Positions 27,282-36,580 of a stretch of 59,885 nt of DNA are shown one piece after another. Under the pieces are notes generated by a model. It was not told the origin of the DNA, did no database searches, and saw only the letters and a list, made by a program, of their open reading frames with translations. Source of the stretch: Streptosporangiaceae bacterium (GTDB taxonomy: Bacteria; Actinomycetota; Actinomycetes; Streptosporangiales; Streptosporangiaceae); the NCBI GenBank assembly GCA_025964695.1, contig JAOPYK010000001.1:1-59885 (forward strand), given 5' to 3'. The translations under genes and the position numbers were made by a program. The stretch's first letter is position 1. The number at the start of each line of letters is the position of its first letter.

Positions 27282-28096
27282 TGGCGGACGGCGTCCTGCG
27301 TGGCGTCAGTTCGGGGACGGACCTGGTCCGGCGGCGTGCGGGGAGCGCCGTTTACCAGACCGGCGTCCTGTTCATCACCGCGATCGAGGGGTTCCGCAAG
27401 ACCTGGAACATCTCCCAGTGGTGGGCGGAGTACATCGAGCAGTGCTATCTGGCGGCCAGCGTGACCGCGCTGCCGGTGATGCTCGTGGCGTTGCCACTGG
27501 GCGGCACGATCTCCCTGCAAGTCGGCCAGATCGTACGGCAGATCGGCGCGCAGTCCGGCACCGGCGCGGCCGTCGTCCAGGCGATGGTGACCCAGGTCGC
27601 ACCCCTGGCCGCGGCGCTGCTCATCTCCGGAGCCGCCGGTACGGCGATGGCCGCCGACATGGGCTCACGCCGGATCCGCGACGAACTCGACGCCATGGAG
27701 GCGATGGCCATCAATCCCGTGCACCGGCTGGTCACCCCGCGGCTGTGGGCGGCCAGCACCGTCGGCGTCCTGCTCTGCTCCATCGTCATCCTCGCCGGTG
27801 TCGCCGGCGGCTTCTACTTCAATGTCATCCAGGAGGGGGTTACTCCAGGATCCTACTTCGACGGGGCCACCTCGCTACTGCGGCTCTCCGATCTCCTGGT
27901 CACCCTCTTCAAAGCGTGGATCTTCGGCTTCATCGCCGCCGCGGTCGCCTGTTGGAGGGGCATGACCTGCGACTACGGGCCAAGCGGAGTCGGCAGGGCG
28001 GTCAACCAGGCGGCGGTCATCGCCGCGCTGCTGGTCTTCGCCGCCAACTACGTGATCTCCACCCTCGACTACGCCCTTTTTCCACCCCTGACCTGA
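27281..28096 (+). CDS. yrbEA: YrbE/MlaE-type permease A of the Mce transporter
   Basis: 271-residue membrane subunit of an Mce lipid/sterol importer. About five hydrophobic segments and the MlaE signature in the loop (GTAMAADMGSRRIRDELDAM, then EAMAINPVHRL), the expected contact for the ATPase, are seen. GGGAGGAACTG precedes the ATG. First of nine tightly packed genes; yrbEB follows after 10 bp. No MceG/Mkl-type ATPase is in the window; in actinobacteria it is normally encoded elsewhere. Confidence 0.95.
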   Translation: MADGVLRGVSSGTDLVRRRAGSAVYQTGVLFITAIEGFRKTWNISQWWAEYIEQCYLAASVTALPVMLVALPLGGTISLQVGQIVRQIGAQSGTGAAVVQAMVTQVAPLAAALLISGAAGTAMAADMGSRRIRDELDAMEAMAINPVHRLVTPRLWAASTVGVLLCSIVILAGVAGGFYFNVIQEGVTPGSYFDGATSLLRLSDLLVTLFKAWIFGFIAAAVACWRGMTCDYGPSGVGRAVNQAAVIAALLVFAANYVISTLDYALFPPLT

Positions 28097-28106
28097 AGGA
28101 GGGAAT

Positions 28107-28961
28107 ATGGTCGCCATCATTTCGTCGCGCACCCAGCTGCTTGGCCGCGCCCTCCAGACCCGTGCCAGTATCCAGGCCGTCGCCGACTTCAGCATCTTCG
28201 TTGGACGGGTCCTCTACCACACCTTCACCGAGGTCCTGCGCGGGAAGTACCTCAGGACCGTGCTCCGCCAGATGTCGGACATCGTGGCTGGGGTCGGCGC
28301 TGTAGTGGTCGGCCTCGGCATGGTCTTCGTGATCTTCTTCATGTCGTTCTTCACCGGCACCACCGTCGGGTTGCAGGCGGTCCCCGGCCTCCAGCGGCTG
28401 GGCGTCCAGTCGTTGGTCGGCCTGATCGCCAGCTACGCCAACGTCCGCGAGATCACCCCGATCATCGCCGGAATTGCCCTGATTTTCCAGCTCGGCGCGG
28501 CCTTTACCGCCGAGATCGGGGCCATGCGGATCTCCGAGGAGATCGACGCCCTGGAGGTCATGGGCATCAACTCGCTGACCTACCTGGTCTGCACCCGCGT
28601 GGTCGCCACCTTGCTCGCCTTGATCCCGCTCTACCTAGTGGCGCTGTTCTCCGCGTTCTTCGCCACCAAGCTCATCTCGGTCCAGTTCTTCGGGGTCTCC
28701 CCCGGCATCTACAACTACTACTTCCACCTCTACCTGCCGCCGATCGACGTCTTCTACAGCGTCATCAAGGTGGTCGTGTTCTCGTTCATCATCATGATCA
28801 TTCACTGCTACCGGGGGTTCTACGCCGCCGGCGGCCCCGTCGGTGTCGGCATCGCCACCGGACGGGCGATCAGGGAGTCGATGGTGACGATCATCATGGT
28901 CAATCTGCTGCTCTCCTACATCTTCTGGGGTCACGGAGGGACGGTGAGCCTGACCGGATGA
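28107..28961 (+). CDS. yrbEB: YrbE/MlaE-type permease B of the Mce transporter
   Basis: 284-residue partner of permease A. Hydrophobic segments include VGAVVVGLGMVFVIFFMSFF. The signature loop is FTAEIGAMRISEEIDALEVM then GINSLTYLVCTR, a better match to the EExDAL consensus than permease A. GGAGGGAATATG start region. Its stop overlaps mceA as ATGA. Confidence 0.95.
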   Translation: MVAIISSRTQLLGRALQTRASIQAVADFSIFVGRVLYHTFTEVLRGKYLRTVLRQMSDIVAGVGAVVVGLGMVFVIFFMSFFTGTTVGLQAVPGLQRLGVQSLVGLIASYANVREITPIIAGIALIFQLGAAFTAEIGAMRISEEIDALEVMGINSLTYLVCTRVVATLLALIPLYLVALFSAFFATKLISVQFFGVSPGIYNYYFHLYLPPIDVFYSVIKVVVFSFIIMIIHCYRGFYAAGGPVGVGIATGRAIRESMVTIIMVNLLLSYIFWGHGGTVSLTG

Positions 28962-30013
28962 GAAACACCGATCTCACCACCCGATCTCGCCGATTCTATG
29001 GATTGATCGGTGTGTGCGCCGTCGGCGGCTGCGTGTTCGCCGCGTACCTGGGCGTACAGCAGAGCCATCCGGGCTCCACCTACGTGCAGGCCAGCTTCGG
29101 CCGGGCCGGTCAGGGCCTGGACGGCCAGTCCACGGTCAAGACCCGCGGGATCAACGTCGGCACCGTGGCCTCCGTCAAGCTCACCAGCGCGGGCAGGGTA
29201 CGGGTACGCGTCCGGCTCGACCACGGCATCCGGGTCCCGGTCACCGCGTCCCTGGCCATCGAGCCGCTCTCGGTCTTCGGCCCCAAGTACATCGACCTCC
29301 AGCCGGGCTCCGACGAGGATACCGGCCCTTACCTGGCAGACGGCGCGACGGTCACCCGGACCACCGAACCGCAGGAGCTCACCGACATCATCCGGCCCAC
29401 CTACAACCTGCTCAACGCGATCAATCCCGACGACGTGAACACCATTCTGCACACCTTTTCCGAAGGGATGAACGGCCGCGGCCAGGAGCTGTCCGACACC
29501 ATCGACAACACCGCCAAGCTGCTCAACCTGTCCACGCAGAACGCTCAGAGCCTCAAGGCCCTGATCGGCGACGGAGCAAAACTCACCGGTACCTTCGCCG
29601 ACCGCGGCAACAAGATCACCAGCCTGGCCGGCGATCTCAACGCGGTGGGCCCGGCCGTGACCGGCGACCCCGCCGCCCTCTCCGCGCTGCTCACCGGCAC
29701 CAGCCATCTCTCCGGCCAGGTGACCGCAGTGCTGAACTCCGACCCGAAGGGGCCTGGTCGGATCATCGACAGCCTGATCCCGGCGCTGAACATCTTCTAC
29801 CACTACCGCGGGAACACCCCGATGCTGATCCGCGCGGTCGGTGGCTTCTTCAACCAGAGCGCCGGGATCCTCCAGGCCAAGGGGCCCAACGGGACCCTCC
29901 TCGGCACCGAGACAGTGCACCTCAACGCGGCCGACCCGATCTGCACCATGGTCCTCGGGCTCTGCCGCCCCTATCCAAAGGCTCTGCCCTACCCCAAGCT
30001 GGGAGGGAAGTAA
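28958..30013 (+). CDS. mceA: Mce family protein, MceA position
   Basis: 351 residues: one N-terminal membrane anchor (YGLIGVCAVGGCVFAAYLGV), an Mce/MlaD beta domain at about 40-115 (TRGINVGTVASVKL, EPLSVFGPKYIDL), then a helical region expected to line the transport tube. The C-terminal end has a Cys pair (ICTMVLGLC), as in many Mce proteins. Starts ATGA-overlapping yrbEB and abuts mceB with no gap. Confidence 0.93.
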   Translation: MRNTDLTTRSRRFYGLIGVCAVGGCVFAAYLGVQQSHPGSTYVQASFGRAGQGLDGQSTVKTRGINVGTVASVKLTSAGRVRVRVRLDHGIRVPVTASLAIEPLSVFGPKYIDLQPGSDEDTGPYLADGATVTRTTEPQELTDIIRPTYNLLNAINPDDVNTILHTFSEGMNGRGQELSDTIDNTAKLLNLSTQNAQSLKALIGDGAKLTGTFADRGNKITSLAGDLNAVGPAVTGDPAALSALLTGTSHLSGQVTAVLNSDPKGPGRIIDSLIPALNIFYHYRGNTPMLIRAVGGFFNQSAGILQAKGPNGTLLGTETVHLNAADPICTMVLGLCRPYPKALPYPKLGGK

Positions 30014-31123
30014 ATGGCCGGACACGCCTCCCGGCGGCGGCGGGGCCCCAGTCGCAGAGCCGCGGTCCGCTTCACCGTCTTCGCGCTCATCACGACCCTG
30101 CTGACCCTCTACCTGGCGCTGCGCATCATCGGCCAGAGCTTCGGGGACCATTACTCGATACAGGCCCGCTTCGACAACGTCTCCGGTCTGCGCAACGGCA
30201 ATTTGGTCAAGGTCTCGGGCGTGCCGGTCGGCCAGGTCACCGAGGTGAAGGTCGTCCAGGGCAAGGCTCTCGTCCGGCTCTCCGTGGACCAGCACGTCCG
30301 CCTTCCTGCCGACTCTGAGGCGGTCATCCGGTGGCGGGACCTCATCGGCACCCGCGAGGTCTATCTCACGCCCGGCCAGAGCACCGGCTTCCTGCGCAGC
30401 GGCGGAGAGATCACCAGGACCGAGTCGTCGGTGGATCTCGGCTCGGTGATCAACAGTCTCGGCCCGCTCATCGGAAGCCTGGACCCCACCGAGATCAACC
30501 GGGTGCTGCAGACGTTCGCCACCGCTCTCCAGGGAAACGAGGGCAACATCAACCAGATCGTCGGCAACCTGAACCTGCTCCTGACCACCTTCGGCAGCCG
30601 GAGCGCGACCATCGACCAGATGATCAAGGACTACAAGGTGGTCACCGACGCCGTGGGCCAGCGCGACCAGGAGATCGCGCAGACCGTACAGAACCTGCAG
30701 TCCCTCGCCGCGGCGTTCAACGCCAACCGCGGCGTGCTCACCACGGCCCTCGCCCACCTGCGCAAGTTCACCGGCGACTTCAACTCGGTGACCGCTGGGA
30801 ACGTCCAGCAGCTGTCCCAGGTCGTCACCACGACCAGGCAGCTTCTGAACATCGCCCACCAGCACAGCAAGGTGCTGAACGGCATCGTCCAGGGGCTGCC
30901 GTCCGCCCTGCAGGCACTGATGAGCACCCAGAGCGGCGGCCACTTCGCCCGCGCATCCCTGGTCTGCCTGAACTTCGTCTACACCCCGACCTGCCCGTTC
31001 CCGGAGGTGCTGCCGCCGGCCGCGGCGGGCAGCACCAGCAAGTTGGGTGCGAAGGACAAGGCGACCTTCGGCAGGCTGGCCGGGTTGCTGCTGCTCGGCG
31101 CGGTGAACGGAGGCCGCTCGTGA
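30014..31123 (+). CDS. mceB: Mce family protein, MceB position
   Basis: 369 residues with an N-terminal membrane segment (FALITTLLTLYLALRIIG), Mce domain (GNLVKVSGVPVGQVTEVKV, WRDLIGTREVYL) and a long helical tail rich in Gln/Asn. A Cys pair closes the conserved part (VCLNFVYTPTCPFP). The ATG follows the mceA TAA directly. The 3' end overlaps mceC as GTGA. Confidence 0.93.
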   Translation: MAGHASRRRRGPSRRAAVRFTVFALITTLLTLYLALRIIGQSFGDHYSIQARFDNVSGLRNGNLVKVSGVPVGQVTEVKVVQGKALVRLSVDQHVRLPADSEAVIRWRDLIGTREVYLTPGQSTGFLRSGGEITRTESSVDLGSVINSLGPLIGSLDPTEINRVLQTFATALQGNEGNINQIVGNLNLLLTTFGSRSATIDQMIKDYKVVTDAVGQRDQEIAQTVQNLQSLAAAFNANRGVLTTALAHLRKFTGDFNSVTAGNVQQLSQVVTTTRQLLNIAHQHSKVLNGIVQGLPSALQALMSTQSGGHFARASLVCLNFVYTPTCPFPEVLPPAAAGSTSKLGAKDKATFGRLAGLLLLGAVNGGRS

Positions 31124-32196
31124 CCAGGCCGACCTTCCGGGGCCACAACCCCTATCTCGTCGCCGTCGTCGGCGTCACCGTCACCGCCGTCGCGGTCCTG
31201 TTCGCCTACGCCTTCGGGACCCTGCACCTGGGCGAGGGCGGCTACACCATGAGCGGCGTCTTCTCCTCCACCGGAAAGCTCAAGGCGGGCGACGACGTCG
31301 AGGTGGCCGGGATACGGGTGGGGACGATACAGAGCGTCTCTCCAGACTTCCAGCACGGCCACGTGGTCGTCACCTGGAAGGTCGACAGCGGCATCAATCT
31401 GGGTCCCCAGACCCATGCCGACGTCCAGGCGGCCAACCTGCTCGGCGGTCAGTACGTGGCGCTGTCCGGCCCCGTGGTCAGGCCGTACCTCGCCTCCCTC
31501 CCCCGCGACCAGCGGCGCGTTCCGCTGAGCCGCACCAGCGTCCCTTACACCCTCAACCAGTCGATCAACGCGGCGACCAACCTGGCCGACCGGTTCGACA
31601 CCGGTTCGGTGAACAAGATCCTGACAGAGGCCGCGAGGATCAACCCTCCGACCAGCGCAGAGCTGGCGACCATGCTGGCCGACCTGCAGAAGCTCACCGG
31701 GACGCTCAACCAGCGGGCCCCCGAGGTCGAGGCGATCATCGCCAACAGCAAGAACCTCACCGCCACCCTCGCCTCCAAGGATCAGGAACTCGACCAGCTG
31801 CTGGTCTACGGCCAGTCCCTGCTGAAAACCCTCAAGCGGAGCCGCAACGACCTGCGCGCCGTGCTGGGCAACGGCAGTCATGCCGTCAACACCCTCAACC
31901 AGGTGATCAGCAAGCACGAGAGCGACCTCGACTCGATCCTGAACAACCTGCACCAGGTCTCCGGGCTGCTGACCGGTAACAACCTGCCCAAGCTCAACAT
32001 CGCCATGGCCTGGCTCGGCCCCAACTTCCAGGAGCTGTCCAACGACCGCAGCGAGACGGGCCGCTGGCTGGAGGGCGGCTTGGGCGGCATAGGCCCGGTG
32101 GGTGCCAGCCTGTTCGGTCCCCAACCCAGCTTCGTACCTCCCAACTACCCTTACCCCGGCGTGCCGACCGGGTTCCCGAACGGGGCAGGCTCATGA
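31120..32196 (+). CDS. mceC: Mce family protein, MceC position
   Basis: 358 residues. GTG 31120 overlaps the mceB stop. N-terminal anchor LVAVVGVTVTAVAVLFAYAF, Mce domain GDDVEVAGIRVGTIQSV with LLGGQYVALSG, helical region, and a Pro/Gly-rich end (PPNYPYPGVPTGFP). The frame is open upstream into mceB, which is a shadow only. Confidence 0.92.
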   Translation: MTRPTFRGHNPYLVAVVGVTVTAVAVLFAYAFGTLHLGEGGYTMSGVFSSTGKLKAGDDVEVAGIRVGTIQSVSPDFQHGHVVVTWKVDSGINLGPQTHADVQAANLLGGQYVALSGPVVRPYLASLPRDQRRVPLSRTSVPYTLNQSINAATNLADRFDTGSVNKILTEAARINPPTSAELATMLADLQKLTGTLNQRAPEVEAIIANSKNLTATLASKDQELDQLLVYGQSLLKTLKRSRNDLRAVLGNGSHAVNTLNQVISKHESDLDSILNNLHQVSGLLTGNNLPKLNIAMAWLGPNFQELSNDRSETGRWLEGGLGGIGPVGASLFGPQPSFVPPNYPYPGVPTGFPNGAGS

Positions 32197-33218
32197 GGAA
32201 CCCGCTTCTCGTCCTGATCGGTGCGCTGCTGCTGCTCACCGGATGCTCCGTGGTGCCCAAGCAGCTCAACGCGTCCTCCCCCGCGCGTTATCACGTGACC
32301 GTTTACTTCACCAGTGCGCTGGCTCTGTATCCACAGTCGAAGGTCCAGGTCATGGGCGCCGATATCGGGACGGTCGACTCGGTGACGCCTGAGGGCGGCA
32401 AGGCCAGGGTGGTCGCTTCCATCGACCGGAATGTGCCGCTCCCGGCGAACGTGGGTGCGGCGATCGTGCCACTCAGCCTGATCGGTGAACGAACGCTGAC
32501 CTTCTCACCCCCCTGGCAGCCGGGCCGGGCCAAGCTCGCCGACCACGCCGTGATCGACACCAACCGCACGCAGGTGCCGGTCGAGGTCGACCAGGGGATC
32601 AAGGCGTTCACCCACCTGCTCGACGCCTTCAACCCCAGCCTCGCCAACCAGGTCCTGCACAAGAGCGCCCGGTCACTGTCCGGGAACGGCTCGGCGTTCA
32701 ACGCCGCACTCCAGCAGACCGCCGACCTGACCCAGCACATCGCCGGCCAGGACGGCCAGCTGGTGGCCGTGGCACAGAACCTGCACCAGATCGCCGGGGT
32801 GGTCTCCAAACGGCAGGCGATCCTGGGGTCGTTGATCTCCGACTTCTCACAGGCCAGCTCCGACCTGTCCGACGAGCGTGGACAGGTCCAGACCCTGCTG
32901 ACGGCGCTGGCCAGCCTGGTGCAGCACGGAAACGTGCTCGTTAAGAAGTTCCAGGGGCAGGTCGTCCAGGACCTCGGCCGATTCGCCCAAGTCTCGCTGG
33001 TGGTCAAAGGCAACGCCGACCAACTGGAGCAGTTCTTCAAGACGCTGACCCCGACCACCTACATGCTGATCAACGCGACCAACCACACGGACCACGCGCT
33101 GACCATCAGGTTGGCGCTGGACCACACCTACCGGGAGTGGCTGGCTGCGGCGCTGAGGCAGCCGACCTTCAACTCCAAGGTTCCCTGTTTGCCCCCGCCC
33201 TTCTCCAACTGCCAGTAG
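32193..33218 (+). CDS. mceD: Mce family lipoprotein, MceD position
   Basis: 341 residues. Begins with a short signal peptide and lipobox LLLLTGC, so it should be cleaved and lipid-anchored rather than membrane-spanning. The Mce domain follows (SKVQVMGADIGTVDSV, VPLSLIGERTLTF), then helices and a Cys pair near the end. In mycobacterial operons normally only the fifth (E) protein is a lipoprotein; here the fourth is as well. ATGA overlap with mceC. Confidence 0.92.
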   Translation: MRNPLLVLIGALLLLTGCSVVPKQLNASSPARYHVTVYFTSALALYPQSKVQVMGADIGTVDSVTPEGGKARVVASIDRNVPLPANVGAAIVPLSLIGERTLTFSPPWQPGRAKLADHAVIDTNRTQVPVEVDQGIKAFTHLLDAFNPSLANQVLHKSARSLSGNGSAFNAALQQTADLTQHIAGQDGQLVAVAQNLHQIAGVVSKRQAILGSLISDFSQASSDLSDERGQVQTLLTALASLVQHGNVLVKKFQGQVVQDLGRFAQVSLVVKGNADQLEQFFKTLTPTTYMLINATNHTDHALTIRLALDHTYREWLAAALRQPTFNSKVPCLPPPFSNCQ

Positions 33219-33226
33219 GAGCGCCC

Positions 33227-34243
33227 ATGAGACGGCTCAGAGTGCTTGCGATCGTGCTTCTGCTGACGGTGACGGGCTGCTCCTACCAGACGGCAGGGTC
33301 CCCGAAGGGCGGCGAGGTGCTGACCGCCGACTTCGACGACGTGCAGAACCTGGCGGTGGGCCACTCCGTGCAGATCGCCGACGTACGGGTCGGGACCGTG
33401 ACCGGGATGAAGCTCGCCGGCTCGGGAAGCGCCTACCGGGCCAACGTCACGTTCTCCCTGAGACGCGGCATCCGGATTCCGCAAGGCACCACGGCGCAAC
33501 TCGGCGTCACCTCGCTGCTCGGTGAGAACTTCATCCAGCTCAGCCCGCCCTCAAGCGGCCTGCACGTCGGGCCGTTCATCGCCGACCACGGCCATATCTC
33601 CGCCACCAGCGTGGTCCCCGCCTTCGAACAGGTGGTGGGGAAGGCGGCCCCACTGCTGACCGCATTGGCCCACAACGACATCCAGGCGATCGTGTCGGCC
33701 GGTTCGACGGCGTTCGCGGGCAAGGGCCCGGAACTGCAGAAGATGATCGCGCAGGCCAGCAAGCTGACGGCCCTGTTCGCCGGCCAGCGGGCCCAGCTCG
33801 CCGGTGCGGTCGACGATCTGGCCCGGCTCGGCCACGACCTGGCCAAGGGCCAGGCGCAACTCGACGATCTGCCGGGGACGTTGGCCAGGACCACCAAGGT
33901 ACTCTCCGACGACCGCTACCAGATGCTGAACACTCTCGACCAGATCTCGAAGCTGACCCAGACCACCGACGCCAACCTGCTGGTCGGGCGGACAGACCAG
34001 CTCCGCACCCTGATCGAGCGAATGGGTCCGGTGATCGGCACGCTGGCCAGTGACAAGACCAATCTCGGCGGGCTCATCACGTCCCTGCAGAACTATGTGA
34101 GCAAGGTGCCCCGGTCGATCTACAACGGCCAACTCCTTCTCTACACGGTCGAGGCCGTCTCATTCGGGAGCCCCGGTCGCAGCGCCCCCACCACGGCCAA
34201 TGCGCTCACCCAGATCAACGCCGCCATGGGAGGCCGTTCATGA
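33227..34243 (+). CDS. mceE: Mce family lipoprotein, MceE position
   Basis: 338 residues. Signal peptide with lipobox LLLTVTGC after RRLRVLAIV, then Mce domain (GHSVQIADVRVGTVTGMKL, VTSLLGENFIQL) and helical tail. The ATG at 33227 has AGGAGCGCCC upstream; the frame is open further up to 33137, inside mceD, without signal sequence. The 3' end overlaps mceF as ATGA. Confidence 0.93.
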   Translation: MRRLRVLAIVLLLTVTGCSYQTAGSPKGGEVLTADFDDVQNLAVGHSVQIADVRVGTVTGMKLAGSGSAYRANVTFSLRRGIRIPQGTTAQLGVTSLLGENFIQLSPPSSGLHVGPFIADHGHISATSVVPAFEQVVGKAAPLLTALAHNDIQAIVSAGSTAFAGKGPELQKMIAQASKLTALFAGQRAQLAGAVDDLARLGHDLAKGQAQLDDLPGTLARTTKVLSDDRYQMLNTLDQISKLTQTTDANLLVGRTDQLRTLIERMGPVIGTLASDKTNLGGLITSLQNYVSKVPRSIYNGQLLLYTVEAVSFGSPGRSAPTTANALTQINAAMGGRS

Positions 34244-35595
34244 CCCGGCGGACCTGGATCAACCTGATCGTATTCGCGGTGCTCGGCGTGGTGATGACCT
34301 TCTGGGCCCTGGCCAACGTCATCACCTTCGACGTCTTCACCAAGCCCCGGCACATCAGGGTGGAGTTCTCCTCCTCTCCCGGGCTTCAGCCCAACTTCGA
34401 CGTCACCTACCTGGGCGTGACCGTCGGGAAGATCAAGTCCGTACGGCTGGGCCACCACATGGTCGTCGCCGACCTCGACCTGAACCGGGGTGCGACGGTA
34501 CCCGACAACGTCACCGCCGCCGCCGGTCGCAAGTCCGTGATCGGCGAGCCCTACGTCGACCTGGCGCTGCCGCCTGCGAGCGCCCCCGGGCCTCCGCTGC
34601 GCGGCGGCGAGACGATCCCGGCGTCGCGCACTACCGTGGCCGTCTCCTACGACGCGCTGTTCGCCGCCGCCGACAAGGCGGTGCAGGGACTCAACGCCGA
34701 CGATCTGCACACCCTCACGCACGAACTGGCGCTCGGCTGGAATGGCCGCTCCGGCTCGGTCTCCGAACTGCTCGACTCCAGCGAGCAGATCACCAGCACG
34801 TTCGCGCACAACACCGCGCTGCTCAACAGCCTGATCGGTGAGCTCACGACGGTCAGCGGCACCCTCGCCGCACACCGCGACGAGCTCGGTTCCAGCCTGG
34901 ACAACCTGACCTCCTTCACCGACGCGCTGGCCAGCGAGACCGGCCCGCTCACCACCGTGATCCGGCAGTCGCCCGACCTGGTCCAGCGGTTCAACCAGAT
35001 CCTCGACGCAACCCTGCCGGAGCAGAAGTGCATACTGCGGTCACTGGACCAGGCGCTGCCGGTCATCCTGTCCAAACCGGCGATGGACTCGCTCGCCTAC
35101 CAGTCGCAGACGGCGCCGCAACTCGTGAGCGTGCTCAACGAGATCTCCCCTAAGGGCCCCACCGGCCTGCCCAACCTGAACATCGACTTCGTCATCACGC
35201 TGAACGGGCCGAAGCCGGCACCGGAATACACCTCGCCGCAGCCGCTGCCCACCGTCGGGCGTATCCCGAGCTGCCCCGGCGTGGTGATTCCGCCCTCCGC
35301 CCAACCTGCCGGGGCGACGAAGGGCCAGGCGAGTCCGGCGACCTCCACGCCGCTTCCGGCACCATCGACGATCTCGGGACGGCAGGCGGCGCAGCAGGAG
35401 CGCTCCACCGATCCCGGGTTCCTCCGGCTGACGCTGATTCCACCGCTCGTCGCGCTGGTGATCCTGCTCGGCGTCGGCTTCCGTGCCATGCCTCTGTTGC
35501 TGCGTTCCCGTGCGCTCGGCGCATGGGACGGAGTCAGGGTCCGCCGCAAAGGCGGCAGCAAGCCCGCCCCGAACCGCGAGAAGCAAGGAGAATGA
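34240..35595 (+). CDS. mceF: Mce family protein, MceF position, with C-terminal membrane segment
   Basis: 451 residues: N-terminal anchor LIVFAVLGVVMTFWALANVI, Mce domain (NFDVTYLGVTVGKIKSV, KSVIGEPYVDLAL), helical region, a Pro/Ala/Ser-rich linker at about 345-390, and a second hydrophobic stretch near the end (LTLIPPLVALVILLGVGF) followed by a basic tail. The extra C-terminal membrane segment makes it longer than the other five Mce proteins. The Mce-associated gene starts 1 bp after it. Confidence 0.92.
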   Translation: MTRRTWINLIVFAVLGVVMTFWALANVITFDVFTKPRHIRVEFSSSPGLQPNFDVTYLGVTVGKIKSVRLGHHMVVADLDLNRGATVPDNVTAAAGRKSVIGEPYVDLALPPASAPGPPLRGGETIPASRTTVAVSYDALFAAADKAVQGLNADDLHTLTHELALGWNGRSGSVSELLDSSEQITSTFAHNTALLNSLIGELTTVSGTLAAHRDELGSSLDNLTSFTDALASETGPLTTVIRQSPDLVQRFNQILDATLPEQKCILRSLDQALPVILSKPAMDSLAYQSQTAPQLVSVLNEISPKGPTGLPNLNIDFVITLNGPKPAPEYTSPQPLPTVGRIPSCPGVVIPPSAQPAGATKGQASPATSTPLPAPSTISGRQAAQQERSTDPGFLRLTLIPPLVALVILLGVGFRAMPLLLRSRALGAWDGVRVRRKGGSKPAPNREKQGE

Positions 35596-35596
35596 C

Positions 35597-36526
35597 ATGG
35601 CCGAACGGGTGGCGGACGAGGAGTTCGACGACGAGCTGGTCGAACTCTTCGAGCAGATCGTACAGCGGCGCGTGGCGCAGCGGCGGACGGCGAGAAGCAC
35701 GGCGGCCGGCGAGCCCAGCGCCGCTGACGGCTCCAAGGCAGTGAATGGGGCAAGGACCGGCACCGAGCCGGAGCCCGCCGGTGGCGACAGAAGCCAAGAG
35801 GCCTGCAGCGACGAGAGCGAGGAGAGCGAGGAGGCCGAGGCGCTGGTCTCGGACGGTGCTGACGCGGACGGCGAAGGCGAGACCGGGCTCTCGGACGCCG
35901 AGGACACGAGCGAGGAAACGGACGCGGAGAGCGATGACAACCCCTCGCCACGCCGCAGGCGTATCCGGATCAGCGCGACCACTGCCGTGATCACGGGCCT
36001 GTCGGTGGCGCTGGTGGCCGTCACCGGTGTCGCAGTGATGGAGCACCTCTCCTCCGGCGGTGGCGAACGGCTACAGGTGGAACAGCGCGCGAGCCAGGTG
36101 GCCGGCACGCTCTACAGCTATGACTACCAGAACGTCACCGGCTACCTGAAGGCACAGCAGAACGTGCTGACCAAGACCGCCCAAGCGACGGTCAAGCCCA
36201 ACTGGTCCTCGCTCACGACGATGATCCAGTCGGGCAAGTACGTCTCTCGCCCGCAGATCCGGCAGGTCTACGTCGGCGACGTCACCCGGAGCAGGGCGAC
36301 GGTCGTGGTGGTGGCCGACATCAAGCTGACCACCTCCAGCGGCATCCTGAGCTCGACCGGTGCGACCTTGCAGTTCACGCTGGCCCGCGAGGACGGCAGG
36401 TGGCTCGCCAGCGAGATCCCCACCCTGCTCACTCCCGGAACCCAGACCGAGACCGATCTGAAGGGCAACCCGATCAAGCCCTCCGCCAGCCCCAGCCCCA
36501 CTCCGAACGTCACGCCCAAGAGCTGA
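35597..36526 (+). CDS. Mce-associated membrane protein (Mas-type)
   Basis: 309 residues. A long, highly acidic N-terminal segment (runs of Asp/Glu/Ser, about residues 60-115) precedes a basic PRRRRIRIS stop-transfer and one membrane helix (VITGLSVALVAVTGVAVM). An outside domain of the Mas type follows (YSYDYQNVTGYLKAQQNVLT). Such proteins accompany Mce transporters and are thought to stabilise them. Ends with a Pro/Ser/Thr tail. AAGGAGAATGAC before ATG 35597. Last gene of the operon. Confidence 0.87.
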   Translation: MAERVADEEFDDELVELFEQIVQRRVAQRRTARSTAAGEPSAADGSKAVNGARTGTEPEPAGGDRSQEACSDESEESEEAEALVSDGADADGEGETGLSDAEDTSEETDAESDDNPSPRRRRIRISATTAVITGLSVALVAVTGVAVMEHLSSGGGERLQVEQRASQVAGTLYSYDYQNVTGYLKAQQNVLTKTAQATVKPNWSSLTTMIQSGKYVSRPQIRQVYVGDVTRSRATVVVVADIKLTTSSGILSSTGATLQFTLAREDGRWLASEIPTLLTPGTQTETDLKGNPIKPSASPSPTPNVTPKS

Positions 36527-36533
36527 CAGCCGA

Positions 36534-36565
36534 GCGGGCGGTACGGGCAGGACCGTACCGCCCGC
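36534..36565. terminator. Strong bidirectional terminator after the mce operon
   Basis: GCGGGCGGTACGG, loop GCAGGA, CCGTACCGCCCGC: perfect 13-bp GC-rich stem 8 bp after the Mas-type stop. It sits between convergent genes (the CoA-transferase ends at 36581), so it can end transcription from both sides. No clear T-run. Confidence 0.8.
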
Positions 36566-36580
36566 GCATCAGCGTCGGTG

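Noticed and set aside
28931-30943. 670-codon open frame on the minus strand
   Set aside because: It is the antisense shadow of mceA and mceB, low in recognisable sequence; the plus-strand Mce proteins have clear domains, overlaps and start signals.
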